A stretch of 64,000 bases of DNA from Apoda limacodes (GCA_946406115.1 OX291557.1:12184501-12248500), one strand, 5' to 3'; shown: positions 44,400 through 55,799, numbered from the stretch's first letter. The notes: generated by a model not told the origin, from the letters alone. Made by a program: numbers and translations.

Positions 44400-44954
44400 A
44401 GAAGCTGATTGCATTGGTTTGCGCTAACCTTTACGGAGTTACCTACTACCAGAAGTGGAATACGTACCTAACTAAATACTTACGACTTGCAAAATAGGAT
44501 TAATTTTTTTTATGTATTGTGTATCAATGGTTCATGTAAAAAAATATAAGAAAGTAAAGGTTGCAAACAAAAAATAGAAGGTAAATAAAACTAAGATTAA
44601 ACATTTACGGAAAAAAAACAAAGCTTACACAAAAAATCGTACAACTGTTTTTTTTTTCTGATTGACTACTACAGGTTGGCTGATGCAGCCATTACTGCTC
44701 CACCGGGCTTTTGGGGCGAGTCTCTGATGGGGTCTCAGCCTCTGCTTGTGTTTTGCTCTTGATATCGGGCATTCAGTTATAGAATTTTGTTTATTAATAA
44801 ATCTCCGTCCTATAATAACTATTGAGAGATTTAAAGTTGGTAAGGATAGTTGTTCTTATGATGGCAGCAATCCATTACCTGCGTAATTGTTTGCATCTGT
44901 GTTTGGTAATATAAAGAGCTGAATCTAATGTCAAAGCCTATACCCATAATATAA
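44400..44954. other. AT-rich sequence, one GC-richer repeat-like patch
   Basis: 44670-44780 (GGTTGGCTGATGCAGCCATT, CTCCACCGGGCTTTTGGGGC) looks like dispersed non-LTR or repeat text but has no second copy here. Confidence 0.3.
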
Positions 44955-45114
44955 TAGGTGCCTTCTGTTCACTGCTTAAATGCGCTTAATGTCATAATCC
45001 AGCCAAGTTAAAAATACATAAATTTTGTGTGACACACTGTACAAATCTTGGCTCATTCTCTTTGGTTGGATTATTGACAGTAAACACATAATGTCGGTCA
45101 ACAAAACGCCGCTT
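44955..45114 (-). mobile_element. TA-flanked MITE, copy 2
   Basis: Reverse-orientation homologue of 33488-33639. It begins TAGGTGCCTTCTGTTCACTG, contains CAAATCTTGGCTCATTCTCT (complement of the copy 1 interior), and ends GTCAACAAAACGCCGCTTA. TIRs are less perfect than in copy 1. TA occurs at each end. Confidence 0.6.
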
Positions 45115-45649
45115 ATATTGGAGGCTCTAATGTCCAGCCATTACGAGCAAAGAGAGACTTCCTATTCATTGTGAATACTTCTATATATAATAATAATATA
45201 GCCAAAGCATATGCATATAGAGAAAATATAATATTATTTCTTCGAATTGTGAAATAAATTGGGATTTAACTTTATGTTAGTTGTTTTCCAAGTTGTTCGG
45301 TTGGTTGTGCAGACTGGTCCTAAAACAGTCCTTATCTTGTGTATGTCGACACGCGGGTTATCGATGTGTATAGACGGGACGGGTCACACGGCTGGCGATG
45401 ACGAGCGCCGAGCGTGACCACATGCGGATAGGGTTGTCAACATTAGAATTAACGCTAGTAATAAACCAAGAACAATTCATTGACAATGTTGATTTGTGTT
45501 AGGACGTCTGTGCACTGACTTGTATTCATATTTTTACGTACAAAATAGAAGCTTATCGGAATTTGACTCATAAAAGAATTGCGGAAACGAATCGAACACG
45601 AATCAGTGCACAAGAGAACTTACAGTACGGGGATGAAATTAATAGGTCA
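45115..45649. other. AT-rich sequence with a small GC patch
   Basis: 45340-45430 (CGGGACGGGTCACACGGCTG, GATGACGAGCGCCGAGCG) is CpG-containing but lacks an open frame or splice pair. No gene supported. Confidence 0.25.
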
Positions 45650-46104
45650 AATAGACATTATTTTTTAAATTTTTATTTTTTATTTATTTATTTCATATAC
45701 ACAATTATAGGACACTTACAACATATACCTACAATACAATTTTTTTTAGAATAGAATAGAATAGAAAAAAAATATTTGCTAGAATATGGTGTATACATAG
45801 ATGAATAGGTTCAGCATATTCTGCCGTTTCCAGCGTGCAAATCTTTTAACATGATAGAATTATAGTATTGTCCACATTATGATTAATTAAATTACAGTAT
45901 AACATTGGAATTAATTAATTATATTACAAGTAAATTTCAACGAAAAAAAAATAATTAAATTATGCTTGCATCTTGTAACGTACAAGCTAAATTATAGAAC
46001 ATATTTTAATACACATTAATAAAAAGAGAAAAGAAATATACAATCAGGTCAATATAATGTCAAAAAATTATTTATTAAGTTAATTGGATATAAAATGTCA
46101 GTTA
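45650..46104 (-). repeat. Probable 3' UTR of a non-LTR element
   Basis: AT-rich text that continues, on the minus strand, beyond the ORF2 C-terminus at 46376-46750 and is separated from it by a SINE. Contains (GAATA)n at 45748-45768. Membership is inferred from position only. Confidence 0.35.
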
Positions 46105-46375
46105 CTCCCTCGCAGCCTAGTTGGTAGTGTGGCCGACTGCTGCGCAAAGGGTGTGGGTTCGATTCCCGCATTGGACAAACATTTATGTGATCTAAAATTT
46201 TTGTTTGTCTTGAGTCTGGGTGTATTTATGTATAATATGTATGTATTTACAAAAAAAAAAGTAATATATATGTATCTGTATCCGTTGTCCGACACCCATA
46301 ACACAAGCTCTGCTTACTTTGGGGCCAAACGGCGCTGTGTGTAATGTCCAAAAATATTTTTTTTATTTTTATTTC
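46105..46375 (+). mobile_element. tRNA-derived SINE
   Basis: The plus strand carries a tRNA-like head: A-box-like TAGTTGGTAGTGTGG (46119-46133) and B box GGTTCGATTCC (46156-46166), spaced as in RNA polymerase III internal promoters. A tRNA-unrelated body follows with TTTGTCTTGAGTCTGGGTGT, GACACCCATAACACAAGC and TCTGCTTACTTTGGGGCC, ending in a T/A-rich tail. I recognise this as a common lepidopteran SINE body. It interrupts a minus-strand non-LTR element near its ORF2 end. A target duplication is not clear. Confidence 0.8.
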
Positions 46376-46750
46376 ATTAATATATTCACTTATTTCATAA
46401 TAACATTTATTAAGTAATAATTTAAATACTTTGTGCTTATATTGGTTAAAATTTAAATCTTTAATATTTTCAGGTAGCTTATTATATATATTTACTGCCA
46501 TACAGTAAACATTGTTTTGATACAGTGATAATCTTTGGGGTGGCAGGTAAAGCTTGTGTCTGTAACGAGTTGGCCTTTGATTGATTTCTGTCTTTGTTAA
46601 GAATAGATGCAGATGTTTATGGACAAAGAGACATATTTCATAAACATATAGACATGGTAGTGAGAGAATTTTCCTTTTTTTTAAATAAGGGTTTACAGCT
46701 ATCGAGCGGTCCAGCTCCACACAATATTCTTATACATTTTTTTTGTACTT
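46376..46750 (-). pseudogene. Jockey/CR1-group ORF2 C-terminal fragment
   Basis: The minus strand reads RILCGAGPLDS (about 46735-46700, other frame), then across an A-run frameshift ILSLPCLYVYEICLFVHKHL, YRHKLYLPPQRLSLYQNNVY, and YNKLPENIKDLNFNQYKHKV with FKLLL. The pattern IxTLPSLYIYxxxxFVxKH followed by FYNKLPxxIK is the conserved region after the RT of this element group (compare 58372-58757). The frame continues into the antisense SINE, which makes the apparent 157-codon ORF longer than the real remnant. Confidence 0.8.
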
Positions 46751-47659
46751 TAAAAACTCTTATTGTAAAGTAAAATAATTATAAAGTACTCTTTGTTTGA
46801 TGCTGTCGCACTTAGTTAGGTTATCGGCGTGGGATTTTAATGGTAACTCCTTGATTAGTAAGGAAGTCTGCTACGGCAATCTATAATACATCCACGTAGA
46901 ATTTGGCTATAGTTATTGCTGCGTAAACTTTCTCTTTAGTAGCCTTCGTTGTCTGTTCAACTATCCTTATCCTTATTATTACTTCAAATATTCTTATTAT
47001 TAAAATGAAGAAAAAGGACAAACAAACCAATACACTTTCGCATTTATAATTTTAGTACGGATATTTATGGAATAATCCGATTCTGGATATGCTCGCAGAG
47101 ATCCGGTTAAAATTTGACAACCCTACGTCCCTACCGGCGGAAGGCACTTGTTTGTGTTGTGCCCTTGTGTGTTGTGTGTCACAAAAGATGGAGTGCACTG
47201 TTTTCACTTTAAGGACACTGACGAATTGTATATATATATATATATATGTAAGATGCACGATGGTTGAAAAAAATAATTTTTTTTTTCATAGCAAAGTCAC
47301 AATCATAATATTTGACCTTAAGCTAGGAATTGAATCTGGAACCTTTGAGATTCTGCCTAAGTGCCCAAATAGATTATTTTTATTTACGTTACATTAATTA
47401 TATTTTATGTTGAAGGCATCAGTTACCTAGAATTTGCATGTTTAATTGAAAAAAGTAGGGATGTCTGTAAACTAAAGATGGAATTTAATAAAAAGTTATT
47501 TTGTTCTTTTAAAAGTTAATTTTATTCCGGTTTAACATTAATTAGTCTCGATTTTTTTTACTTTTGGATTATTAAGTCTGTCTGAAGATAAGAATTCAGC
47601 CTGAGCCTAAAAATTCTGGCAACGCTATGATAAACTGACATTTTTAACAGGTCTAGTTT
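46751..47659. other. AT-rich sequence, no gene seen
   Basis: (TA)n at 47228-47247. Open frames 47089-47397 (plus) and 47258-47052 (minus) overlap each other and have no domains. Confidence 0.3.
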
Positions 47660-47910
47660 TTGTTGTCTTCGTCGTCTCAGCTAGAAGATGTCCTTTGCTG
47701 ATAGTAATCCTCTTCCATGTCTCAGCTGGAAGACGACCACTCCTGTCAGCTTCGCCATGCTTCAGCTCAACGGAACGACGTTCGCTGCTGAACGTAAGCC
47801 TAACCCATATCCTATCTCAACAATTATTCCTGAGCCGCCTGTGACCACCAATATCCTGCGGTTCAAACTAGATCTTCCACTTAGTAGGAGGCGAACCTAA
47901 TCTTGACTTA
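47660..47910 (-). pseudogene. RTE-like 3' fragment
   Basis: Antisense text CTCAGCTGGAAGACGACCAC, CGCTGCTGAACGTAAGCCT and CTTCCACTTAGTAGGAGGCG parallels 19180-19290 (GCCTGAAGACGTCCACTGCC, CACCTGGTAGGAGGC), the RTE-like C-terminus. An internal partial duplication (two CTCAGCT...GAAGA blocks, 47678 and 47721) is present. Confidence 0.55.
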
Positions 47911-47949
47911 TTACTTTTCTTTACTAAAATTTAAAACATAATATAAAGG

Positions 47950-48055
47950 GTTGGCAAAGCGCCAGTGATGCTCCTGGTTTTGCAAGCGTCCATCCATAGG
48001 CTGCGGTGACCGCTTATCACCAGGCGGACCGTTAGCTTGTTTACCGCCTTTATTT
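47950..48055 (+). repeat. BS-like 3' non-coding block, plus orientation
   Basis: Reads GCAAGCGTCCATCCATAGGC, TGCGGTGACCGCTTATCACC, AGGCGGACCGTTAGCTTG, the exact reverse complement of the wording at 28445-28500. This is the only copy in the window inserted in the opposite direction. Confidence 0.65.
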
Positions 48056-48361
48056 ATAAAACAAAATATAAAACTCATTTATTCCTTATTGTAAGCATTA
48101 TCAATGTTGCTAGTAGGCCAGTTCTCTAAAATAGTTATTAAATAGTCTATGTCTTTATATATGTCTACTAGTATTACAAGAGGTAAAGTTTGTTTATTTG
48201 TTTGTATGTATGTATTTAGGGGGTCATTTCTGAAACTACTGAAATGATTCCAAAAATTGTTTTACTAATTGGAACTAATTAGTAACAAAGTTTATGTTCT
48301 GTTCTGATTAAAATAAGTGTTTATCTCGAAAAATCAATATTCCTAATTTGGTAAAGAATCA
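48056..48361. other. AT-rich sequence with a short repeat block
   Basis: 48195-48260 (GTTTGTATGTATGTATTTAG, CTGAAACTACTGAAATGATT) is a common type of lepidopteran repeat wording. No gene. Confidence 0.3.
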
Positions 48362-49463
48362 GGGACCTAATTCTCACTTCATCCGAGATAATCTCGTATT
48401 AGAGATTATCTGGAAGGCACTATCTCGACTGTAAAATTTCGATCTTCGACATCATTTTCGCGTTTGCTATATTCTCACTATCAATCGAAACCACCTTCGA
48501 ACAAAATGTCGTTCGAAGCGGTGGAATGTTGCCATTGTAAACCGGTTAGGCTATGAGGCACGTTCCGTTGCACAGTTGTAGAGCGTTTTTAAAAGCGCCT
48601 ATTCTAATATGCTTCTTTTGATATATAACGAAAGGGTTCGGTAACTACAAAATGTTTGAAGCAACATTTTACTTGTGTTTCATTATTATTAATGAGGAAA
48701 TAATAAGTATAACTAAGTTTGTAAACAAAATCCCTATTTTGAGAAATTGCTTTCATCTTTAAACGGAACGTATTTGGACATAAATAAAAAAAACTCTGTA
48801 TGTTTTTGTTGTGAGTTTTATTTGTTTATTTGGTTGAGAATTTTAGGTTATTCTTATTTTTCAACGGTGTAATTATGTTTATTAAATGTTTTTCACATGA
48901 AATTACCACCTAGTATTATCAAAATACTACGCAGCACTAAAGATGGCGGTACCGGACCTCAAACATTTTTGTGTATGTGGTGTAATCTAGTGTTTGTTAT
49001 GATGGAAATCAATAGAAATAGAAGAATATTATTGTCATGGGCGACTCTGATAATTGCAAAAATCGGCCAATCAATCAATTGAGAAAAGACTAGTAATGTA
49101 TTATGAAAGTAATAAAGGTAAAAAAATATCATATTTGGTAATATAAGTCATTTTTTCCGCCCTTTTAATTACTCTGACCTACATTTTAGACATTCACTTT
49201 AGATTTTAGAACATATAGTTCACGCTAAGAGTAGAATTAATGTTTAGAACCCAATCATTTTTAACTAAATTTGTCATGATTCGAATGCGAGATGTAGTCT
49301 CGAACGGTCCCGACCACTCGAAGCAGTTCGAGCGGCTTGCGTTCGAGAAATGTTGGATTCGACATTACCAGAATTGCTTAACTACATTTTCGTTCGAGAA
49401 AAGTTTAAATTCGTACCTTATTTCGAATTCGTGATCAATTCGATCGCGTGAGAATTGGCTCCC
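48362..49463. mobile_element. 1.1-kb TIR DNA transposon, non-autonomous
   Basis: Left end GGGACCTAATTCTCAC (48362-48377) and right end GTGAGAATTGGCTCCC (49448-49463) are 16-bp inverted repeats with two mismatches. Both ends are followed inwards by TTCGAA/CGAAC-rich segments (48430-48520 and 49290-49440), resembling subterminal transposase-binding arrays. The middle is AT-rich and the 61-codon frame at 48897-49082 is not transposase-like. No convincing target duplication at the present boundaries (ATCA left, AGGT right). Superfamily unknown. Confidence 0.6.
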
Positions 49464-49800
49464 AGGTCGAAAGAAGGCACTATTTTCGTACTTCGTTGCA
49501 ACGAAGTTCGGGTTCACATGATTTTTGGCGCTAAGATAGCTAAAAGTACTGAAAAAGCATAAATAAACTATTTATACAATACATTTTATCACAATCGAGA
49601 GATCCCACAGGAAGATTTTTTTCTACAGGCTGCGATTTTTTATACAAATTGCCTTAATTTTTGGCACGAGATAGCTGTAGAGACATAAAAATACTTAAAA
49701 ATTTATCCCGCTTTAAAGTTTCTGCGGTTTTTTCGGCGGGTAAAAGAGAGAAATATGCAACTTGAAATTTCGTTCTAAGGTCTTTTAATTAATCGCGCCG
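49464..49800 (+). repeat. Repeat family D fragment
   Basis: Blocks GAGATCCCACAGGAAGATTT, TTAATTTTTGGCACGAGATA and GCTGTAGAGACATAAAAAT correspond to family D. Confidence 0.45.
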
Positions 49801-52266
49801 GAGTAAGGAGTCACTGTAGGACATTGAAGTAGAATAAACAGGAACCCATGCTTTATTCTTCTTTATATCAAAAGTGTTGACACCAGCAAAACCCTGTATA
49901 TGTACTAACACAGCCTTTTGAATTTGTTATGAATATAAAGATATATAGATTTTAAAAAAACGTGATAGCAAGAAACAGCTCCATATCTCGAGGTTGGCTG
50001 AGTCTTGACTGAGATACAATAGATTATTACAGTCCCTGATAAGGTACCTATCCATTCAAAATAGAGTCAAAAACAATTAATTTAATCATTCAATTTAAAA
50101 AAAAAAATATAAGCGATATGACATCGCCTGACTTACAAAAAATATCACCAGTTTATTAAAGAAACAGAACAAGTCAGTAATTTGTTTTGTTTCTTCACTA
50201 GACTCTTTGTAATACGTATTTATTTGTTTTATGTAACATAAGTCTAGGTCCGATAGATAATTTAACATTTTTTATTTATATGCGTAAAATCCTGACTTAT
50301 TCTGTTTTTTAACTAACTGATTTAGCCTTTGCACATCTGTTTGGACCTCTGGCATTCTTACATTGTTTATTGAAAGTAAACGCTATCTGAACACTGCTAC
50401 AATATGTTACAGTGTTAATTATTAACTGTTGATAAGAAATATATAATAATCATGTTGCGTCTCAGAGTTCAGCTGTTGAATTAGGCCAACCCAGAAGAGT
50501 AGTAAAGGTCTAGTGAGATAAAAATGACGCATTGCTTTAAGGCCTTTTGTTGACGTTCGGTTTTACCAGATTCAGTTACATGTTCTTTATTTGCTTCAAA
50601 CACAGATAAATACAGATGTTGGTACATATTTTTTTTAGCACTGTGATTGACCATTAGCAATGGTGTGCAAAGTTATATTAAAGTAAACATAATAAATTAT
50701 CATTCTTATAATTATAAAAAAAAATAACAGAAAAAAAGAACATTAAAATTACAGGAACAAACAATTCCTTCCACACAACACTACACTAAGAAAAGTACCT
50801 ATATACAATAATATTACGGGGTTAGATTCTTTAAATTTTATTTTCGTAATATATTATCAAAGACACGGAGAAAGGATTTAGTAGTCAACCTTTCGATTTA
50901 AGAAATCAGCTATTGTGTAGAAAATGTTATTTTTGAGCTCGTTGCTTGGTTTTTTTTTGAAATTGCTTCATCGTGCAGATTTTATTTCTTTAAGAAGTGC
51001 GTTGTAAGTCGCTATGCACATTGGATAAGCTTGCCTCAAGAATGAGCACGTATTTGTGCGAACCAAGGACCACCACCAAGTACCAACAAAGCATGCCTCT
51101 TATCATATTACATGTGTAAATTTGACATGGTTCTATCAATAGGACTAACTAATATTTGTAAAAAACTGGAAAGCGAAAAATAAAATAAAATTAACCTTTT
51201 TAGTTATAATAACCAAGGTCCTAAACTAAATGTACGTAACTCATTTTGAGCCGGCGCATTTCGCCATCTAATCAAAGTCGAAATTTATTTAGTTGATTGT
51301 TTGACGCCGAGAAAAATAAATTAAAATTAAAATTGAATTAAATTATTTAAGTATCCTTACTCGCATTTATTCAGGAACTCAGTTTACATTATTTTTATAT
51401 ATTTTGGGTCTTTCGGCCAGGTAGCACTGGACGTGGTCACGAGTAACCAGTGTATTAATATATTAAATTAAAGTTTAAATTTTTTATGGCTAAAAATGCT
51501 GCTCGAATAAAATAACAATGTTTTAAAAAATCTAATATCTAGAATCTAGATAAACAATCTCGTGTCTGAACAAATAATATTTATTTTATTTATTTATGTA
51601 AAAGTCTCATTAAGATGGATGAAATAAGACCAAGGTAGCTACTGTGAGCCGTTGTCGAGTTTCGTCAATTGTCTTCCATCTCCTTCATCAGATCAATTCC
51701 AGGTCTCCATTATATTATAGTTGCAACAGAACTATACATGTGTACCGAGTCTCAACGGAATCTCACAGGGAAAATTCAGTTAGGTAAAAAAACAATGCAC
51801 CTTTATTTATACCCTCAGAGATTTGAATTTTTGAATTTTCCAGGATTTAAATTTGCCTATGTTCTAAAGGGATGCTGTGTTGTGACGTGAAGAAGGGGCT
51901 AACAAACAAACTCATTTTATCATTGACAATATTAGCATGGATATGAGGGAAAGCAAAACAAAACTTCAAATGTGTCAAAAACCAAATGGTGTACTTTACC
52001 TTAGGCCGATCGTACATAGCTAGCTATATATTATTAACTGGAAAGAGTGAAGGAAGGAACAAAGCAATGTTGAAGTCGAAAACTATGTAACTAGAACTGT
52101 ACTTTGACCGGTTATCAGCTACGCACTTGAGCACTTAGAAGTACACAAGTACAACAGCACTCATCTTGTCCATGTCTGAGATAAGGATTGTACCTTCTTG
52201 AACTCAATTAAAAACGCAACTAGATACCTACTGTTGTATGTCAGGTATAATTAAAAAAAAAAATGG
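49800..52266. other. AT-rich sequence, no gene or element delimited
   Basis: Scanned for open frames, TIRs and splice-flanked GC blocks. Only short frames (for example 51669-51890 plus) without domains. 51240-51265 has a GCGCATTTCGCCATCTAATC word of repeat type. Confidence 0.3.
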
Positions 52267-52274
52267 GTCCATAT

Positions 52275-52723
52275 TAGACTTGCAACGAATAGTATATTCG
52301 GCCACACGCCTGATACCGAATATTCAGAAAAAATATTTGTCAGCGCTTGCCGCGTGACTTATTTGTCTTTTCCACGCCACGCTGCATGTTTTGATATGTT
52401 TAGTTAGGTGCTCATACTAAATATAAACATTTTCGTGCTCTTTAAGTTTTAATTTTTTTTACTTTAAAAGTAAAATTATGTTAGGCTAATAAAATAATAA
52501 TCAATTATGGCCTGTAAAAAGAAATACATTATTCACAGAAAAAAAAAACAATCTCTTTATTTTGGCAATGCAGGCAGTGGATGCACTACAATGAAAAATC
52601 TTATGTATTCGGTATTCGGCCAAATAGTACCTAGATATTCTTATTAGAATACTTCTAGAATAAGATAAAAGTAGCCGAATAGGCCTAATACCGAATAGTA
52701 GTCCAATATTCGTTGCAAGCCTA
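52275..52723. mobile_element. hAT-type non-autonomous element with perfect 8-bp target duplication
   Basis: Target duplication GTCCATAT at 52267-52274 and 52724-52731. TIRs are TAGACTTGCAACGAATA on the left and the complement of TAGGCTTGCAACGAATA on the right (one mismatch in 17). ATTCGG and CCGAATA words are repeated within 60 bp of each end (for example 52297, 52314, 52615, 52673, 52690), as expected for subterminal transposase-binding sites. 8-bp duplications and TAG-starting TIRs define hAT/Ac-type elements. The 449-bp body has no transposase, and an 85-codon minus frame over the right end is incidental. Confidence 0.9.
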
Positions 52724-52754
52724 GTCCATATTGTATAATGCGTGTATAATAAGT

Positions 52755-52885
52755 GCAATAAACTTTTCTGACTCAGTGGTCAAAAATCAAAACTACAGTC
52801 TCCATATTGACATAGTATGAACTTACAACGACACTAGCGACCAAACTCCCAAGGTCAGAAGGTCAGAAAAGCTGTAAGAACAAAC
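52755..52885 (+). repeat. Repeat family H, copy 1
   Basis: Text ACTTTTCTGACTCAGTGGTC, AAAAATCAAAACTACAG, GAACTTACAACGACACTAGC, CCCAAGGTCAGAAGGTCAG is shared with 60165-60260. Unknown class. Confidence 0.55.
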
Positions 52886-52914
52886 TGTACTTTAAAAGAG
52901 CTGTCTGAGTGCCC

Positions 52915-53010
52915 AGACACAATAAGAGGGCGCGGGCGTGCGTGCGGGGACGGGTGCGGGTCTTGGCGCCGTTTCGGCCACATCGTCAGCGTTCGAGATA
53001 CTGGCGGGTT
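52915..53010. other. CpG-rich patch
   Basis: GGGCGCGGGCGTGCGTGCGG, GACGGGTGCGGGTCTTGGCG in AT-rich DNA. No ATG-initiated frame or splice pair I would support. It may be a promoter-proximal island or a remnant; unresolved. Confidence 0.25.
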
Positions 53011-53372
53011 AGACGTAATAAAACATTGGACAGTTTATATAATGGATAAAGCAGACATTTTATTAATGGGAAATTTATACCTTCAATAGAAAATGAGTTA
53101 CGTGAAATCTGGAATACACAATATGAATAATTTACCACGATTCATACTGATTTAAGGTTGCGTCCTGACAAACTTTATTTTTTTACTTTAAATAACATTT
53201 TAAATAAAATAGGTAAAAGATTATGATATAATTCCTCCGTATTTATTTCCATTTTTGAGGTGGCTAGATAAAAAATGGTTTATCTCACCTGCCGGTAACG
53301 AGCGACTCAACAGACTAAACGCACCGTCCGGTGTGGCCGATACAGGCGGTTTGTACGGAAGAAACCTAGGAC

Positions 53373-53522
53373 CTTATTGGCAAGTCTCGAGCTATTCGAA
53401 CTCTGGAATTCGAGAGCAAAATGTATGGAAGTATATTCACGGGTTTCGAGAGGTAAGTCAGACTTCCATACATTTTTCTCACGGATTCCAGAGTCCGAAT
53501 AGCTCGAGACTGTTACCAATAA
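53373..53522. repeat. Long hairpin, 60-bp arms with about 29-nt loop
   Basis: Left arm 53373-53432 (CTTATTGGCAAGTCTCGAGC, TATTCGAACTCTGGAATTCG, AGAGCAAAATGTATGGAAGT). The right arm 53462-53522 has a complement reading TTATTGGTAACAGTCTCGAG, CTATTCGGACTCTGGAATCC, GTGAGAAAAATGTATGGAAG. Pairing is about 85 percent with small bulges. The open frames on each strand through it (53255-53539 and 53519-53307) mirror each other because of the palindrome and are not evidence of a protein. Candidate foldback MITE or hairpin-RNA locus. Confidence 0.8.
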
Positions 53523-55446
53523 CCTCCCTAGTCACGTAAATGAAGCCACCCGCGTGACCTGCCTCGCTCACTCGCGCGACTGTAACAAACAGCCAGGTGC
53601 GTCACTATCGGCGTGTTTGTAAAGCGCGATATATGTTAAGACTAGACGCACCCGCACACGCATCTGCTCCCGCTTTGTGACTGCTTTTACACTCAGTGCT
53701 TCAAGTCGAAGTCTTATAAACTTCGATTACCCCCATTTCGAAAATTATCTCTAGGATTTGCAGTTAAAGTGATGGCATACCCATACGAGTTAAGTTTTGA
53801 GCAGGATTTTGATTAACTTTGTTACAGTCCTGAGTACACTTTTTGACGTGAAAAAATATATGTTATAGTTTAAACCATAATTTAGTGAATTTACTAATAT
53901 TATAATAATTTGCCTATTGAAACATTTATAAAATTTAATACTTTATTTTTGGGCTTTAATTGAAATTGTTTGAAAAACTAAGAATGATATTCTCTTCAAT
54001 CTTATTTCATAAAATATATATTAATATGATCATTCATTTCTAAATAAATATTTGAATTTTATACCGACATAAAACCGAGAAAATCGAGATATTCAACGTG
54101 CGTTCACGTGCTAGTGGCTGTACCTGGAACTGTCTCTTTGTATCTTAGCGTAATATGTCATTGTAGTCGAAACGGCAGGGTTGCTAGGGTATGCCATAGC
54201 CTTAACTTTACGCTATGTAATGTAATAGATGTTTACCAGAACATATTGTTTATGTATATACCATGATTTGATTTTTTTTCATAATGGAAAACACTGTTAC
54301 GGTAGCAAGTGACGGGACGTGCTTAGTGTAGGCGTAGTCAGTATTACATTGTTTCAGTTCGAAAATAATCTTTACTCAGGCTGTTATATTTCGTAACAGA
54401 ATCTATATGACTTGAGCAAGTGGTGTAAATTATTAAATCAAAGTCAAACGCTGAGGGCCTTTTAGCTTACGCACTTTTTATTTTTATTTTTGTTATTTCT
54501 TTTGTATAATATTTTAAAAAACGAAAAAGAAAAGTTATGAAAAACCTGTCCTATTCTATTGGGCATGACTGTCTGTAAAATGTTGGCACGCCCGCGCGTC
54601 GCTACTGTACATAGTTTATAAGACTGTTTATACTCTAGTCAACAAGTGCTCTTTTTTTGTTCATCTTTTTTGCTAAAAAAAGCAGTCTCGGAAACACATG
54701 AATGATGTGTCATTCGATTTGGAATCGTGTCTAGATGATCTTTGGAAAAAATTGCATAAGTTATAAACGATTTACCTAAAAGAAGGAGGGGTTTGGTTTT
54801 TTGTAAAAAAAAGATTCGAAAAGAGGACAAAATTTCTTAAAAAATTCACTACTTCTGGATCTCCACCAATCAATATCTATTATTTTCCCAGAGGGGTTAA
54901 AATACTATTGAAAATTGGTACTCTAGCTTGCGCAAGCCCCGCCCACCCTTCTTCAGGCACTTTAACAACAAATTTTTTTTCAAACATATTAAATATGAAA
55001 ATTAAGAGATAAATAGTCTAAATAAACGAACTGTTTTAAATGTTTTTGTAATTCGCATAGTTTGTTGTTTCCCTGTACTTACACAAACACACTAGTATAC
55101 ATTAGGTATAGTGTTTTAGTACGTGCTAAGATTTTAAAAACGCACAATCTATACCCCCGTGTCGGTAGGGTAACTATTTTTATATCACTATTTACATGTA
55201 GGTACACCCTTAATTTTTTTTGCCATCATATATTATGTTGTTAGAGGTCTTTAAAAATGCATTTAATTTTTTTCGTATTTTTCTCAGGTACCTGCATACT
55301 TACTTTCTGAGTTATAATAATTTTAACATCGAAAGTTAAGGGGTTGAGGCTCCAACTTTTAACTGTAAGCTTTATATAAATACTTTCAACGAAACTTATT
55401 ACAAAAAAAATAGTTAATTTTTTTTAGATATCCGCAATAATTCTTA
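53523..55446. other. AT-rich sequence, one CpG-containing patch
   Basis: 53540-53690 is moderately GC-rich (CCACCCGCGTGACCTGCCTC, GCTCACTCGCGCGACTG), again without supported frames. The remainder shows nothing. Confidence 0.3.
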
Positions 55447-55613
55447 AGCCCGTCTCACACGTAGCTAAAATATATATTAATATGCCAAAAATATATCCAT
55501 GTAAAACTGAAATATTTATAGCTGCGTGTCATTCAATGATTACTATTAAACCTATATCGTAATATGCCTTTTAATAATTTATATTAATATATATGCTCCG
55601 TGTGTGATGCGCT
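55447..55613. mobile_element. Harbinger-type MITE with TTA target duplication
   Basis: Left TIR AGCCCGTCTCACACGTAGC, right TIR complement AGCGCATCACACACGGAGC (15 of 19 identical), flanked by TTA at 55444-55446 and 55614-55616. The inner AT-rich arms also pair (ATATATATTAATAT both sides). 167 bp. TIR similar to 15066-15331, so probably mobilised by related transposases. Confidence 0.65.
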
Positions 55614-55799
55614 TTATTCTACAGAGCCCTATCTGATTGTAAGAATAACCAATAACAATTCTTATGCCATAACTCAATGAGTGTGATGCACGCACTTAGC
55701 CAGTTTTTATAAGAGATTGTTTAAAAAAAAAACACCTATTTTCCAGTAGCGAGTTTCGGTGACTCTTAGAGATGTATCGATATGTGCACACGCTATAAA

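Noticed and set aside
46150..46170. Possible functional tRNA gene from the B-box
   Set aside because: No cloverleaf with anticodon arm and no acceptor pairing; the downstream body identifies a SINE.
53255..53539. Two overlapping open frames on opposite strands with similar peptides
   Set aside because: The similarity (SYSxSGIRExNVWK on both strands) is produced by the hairpin; not evidence of protein coding.
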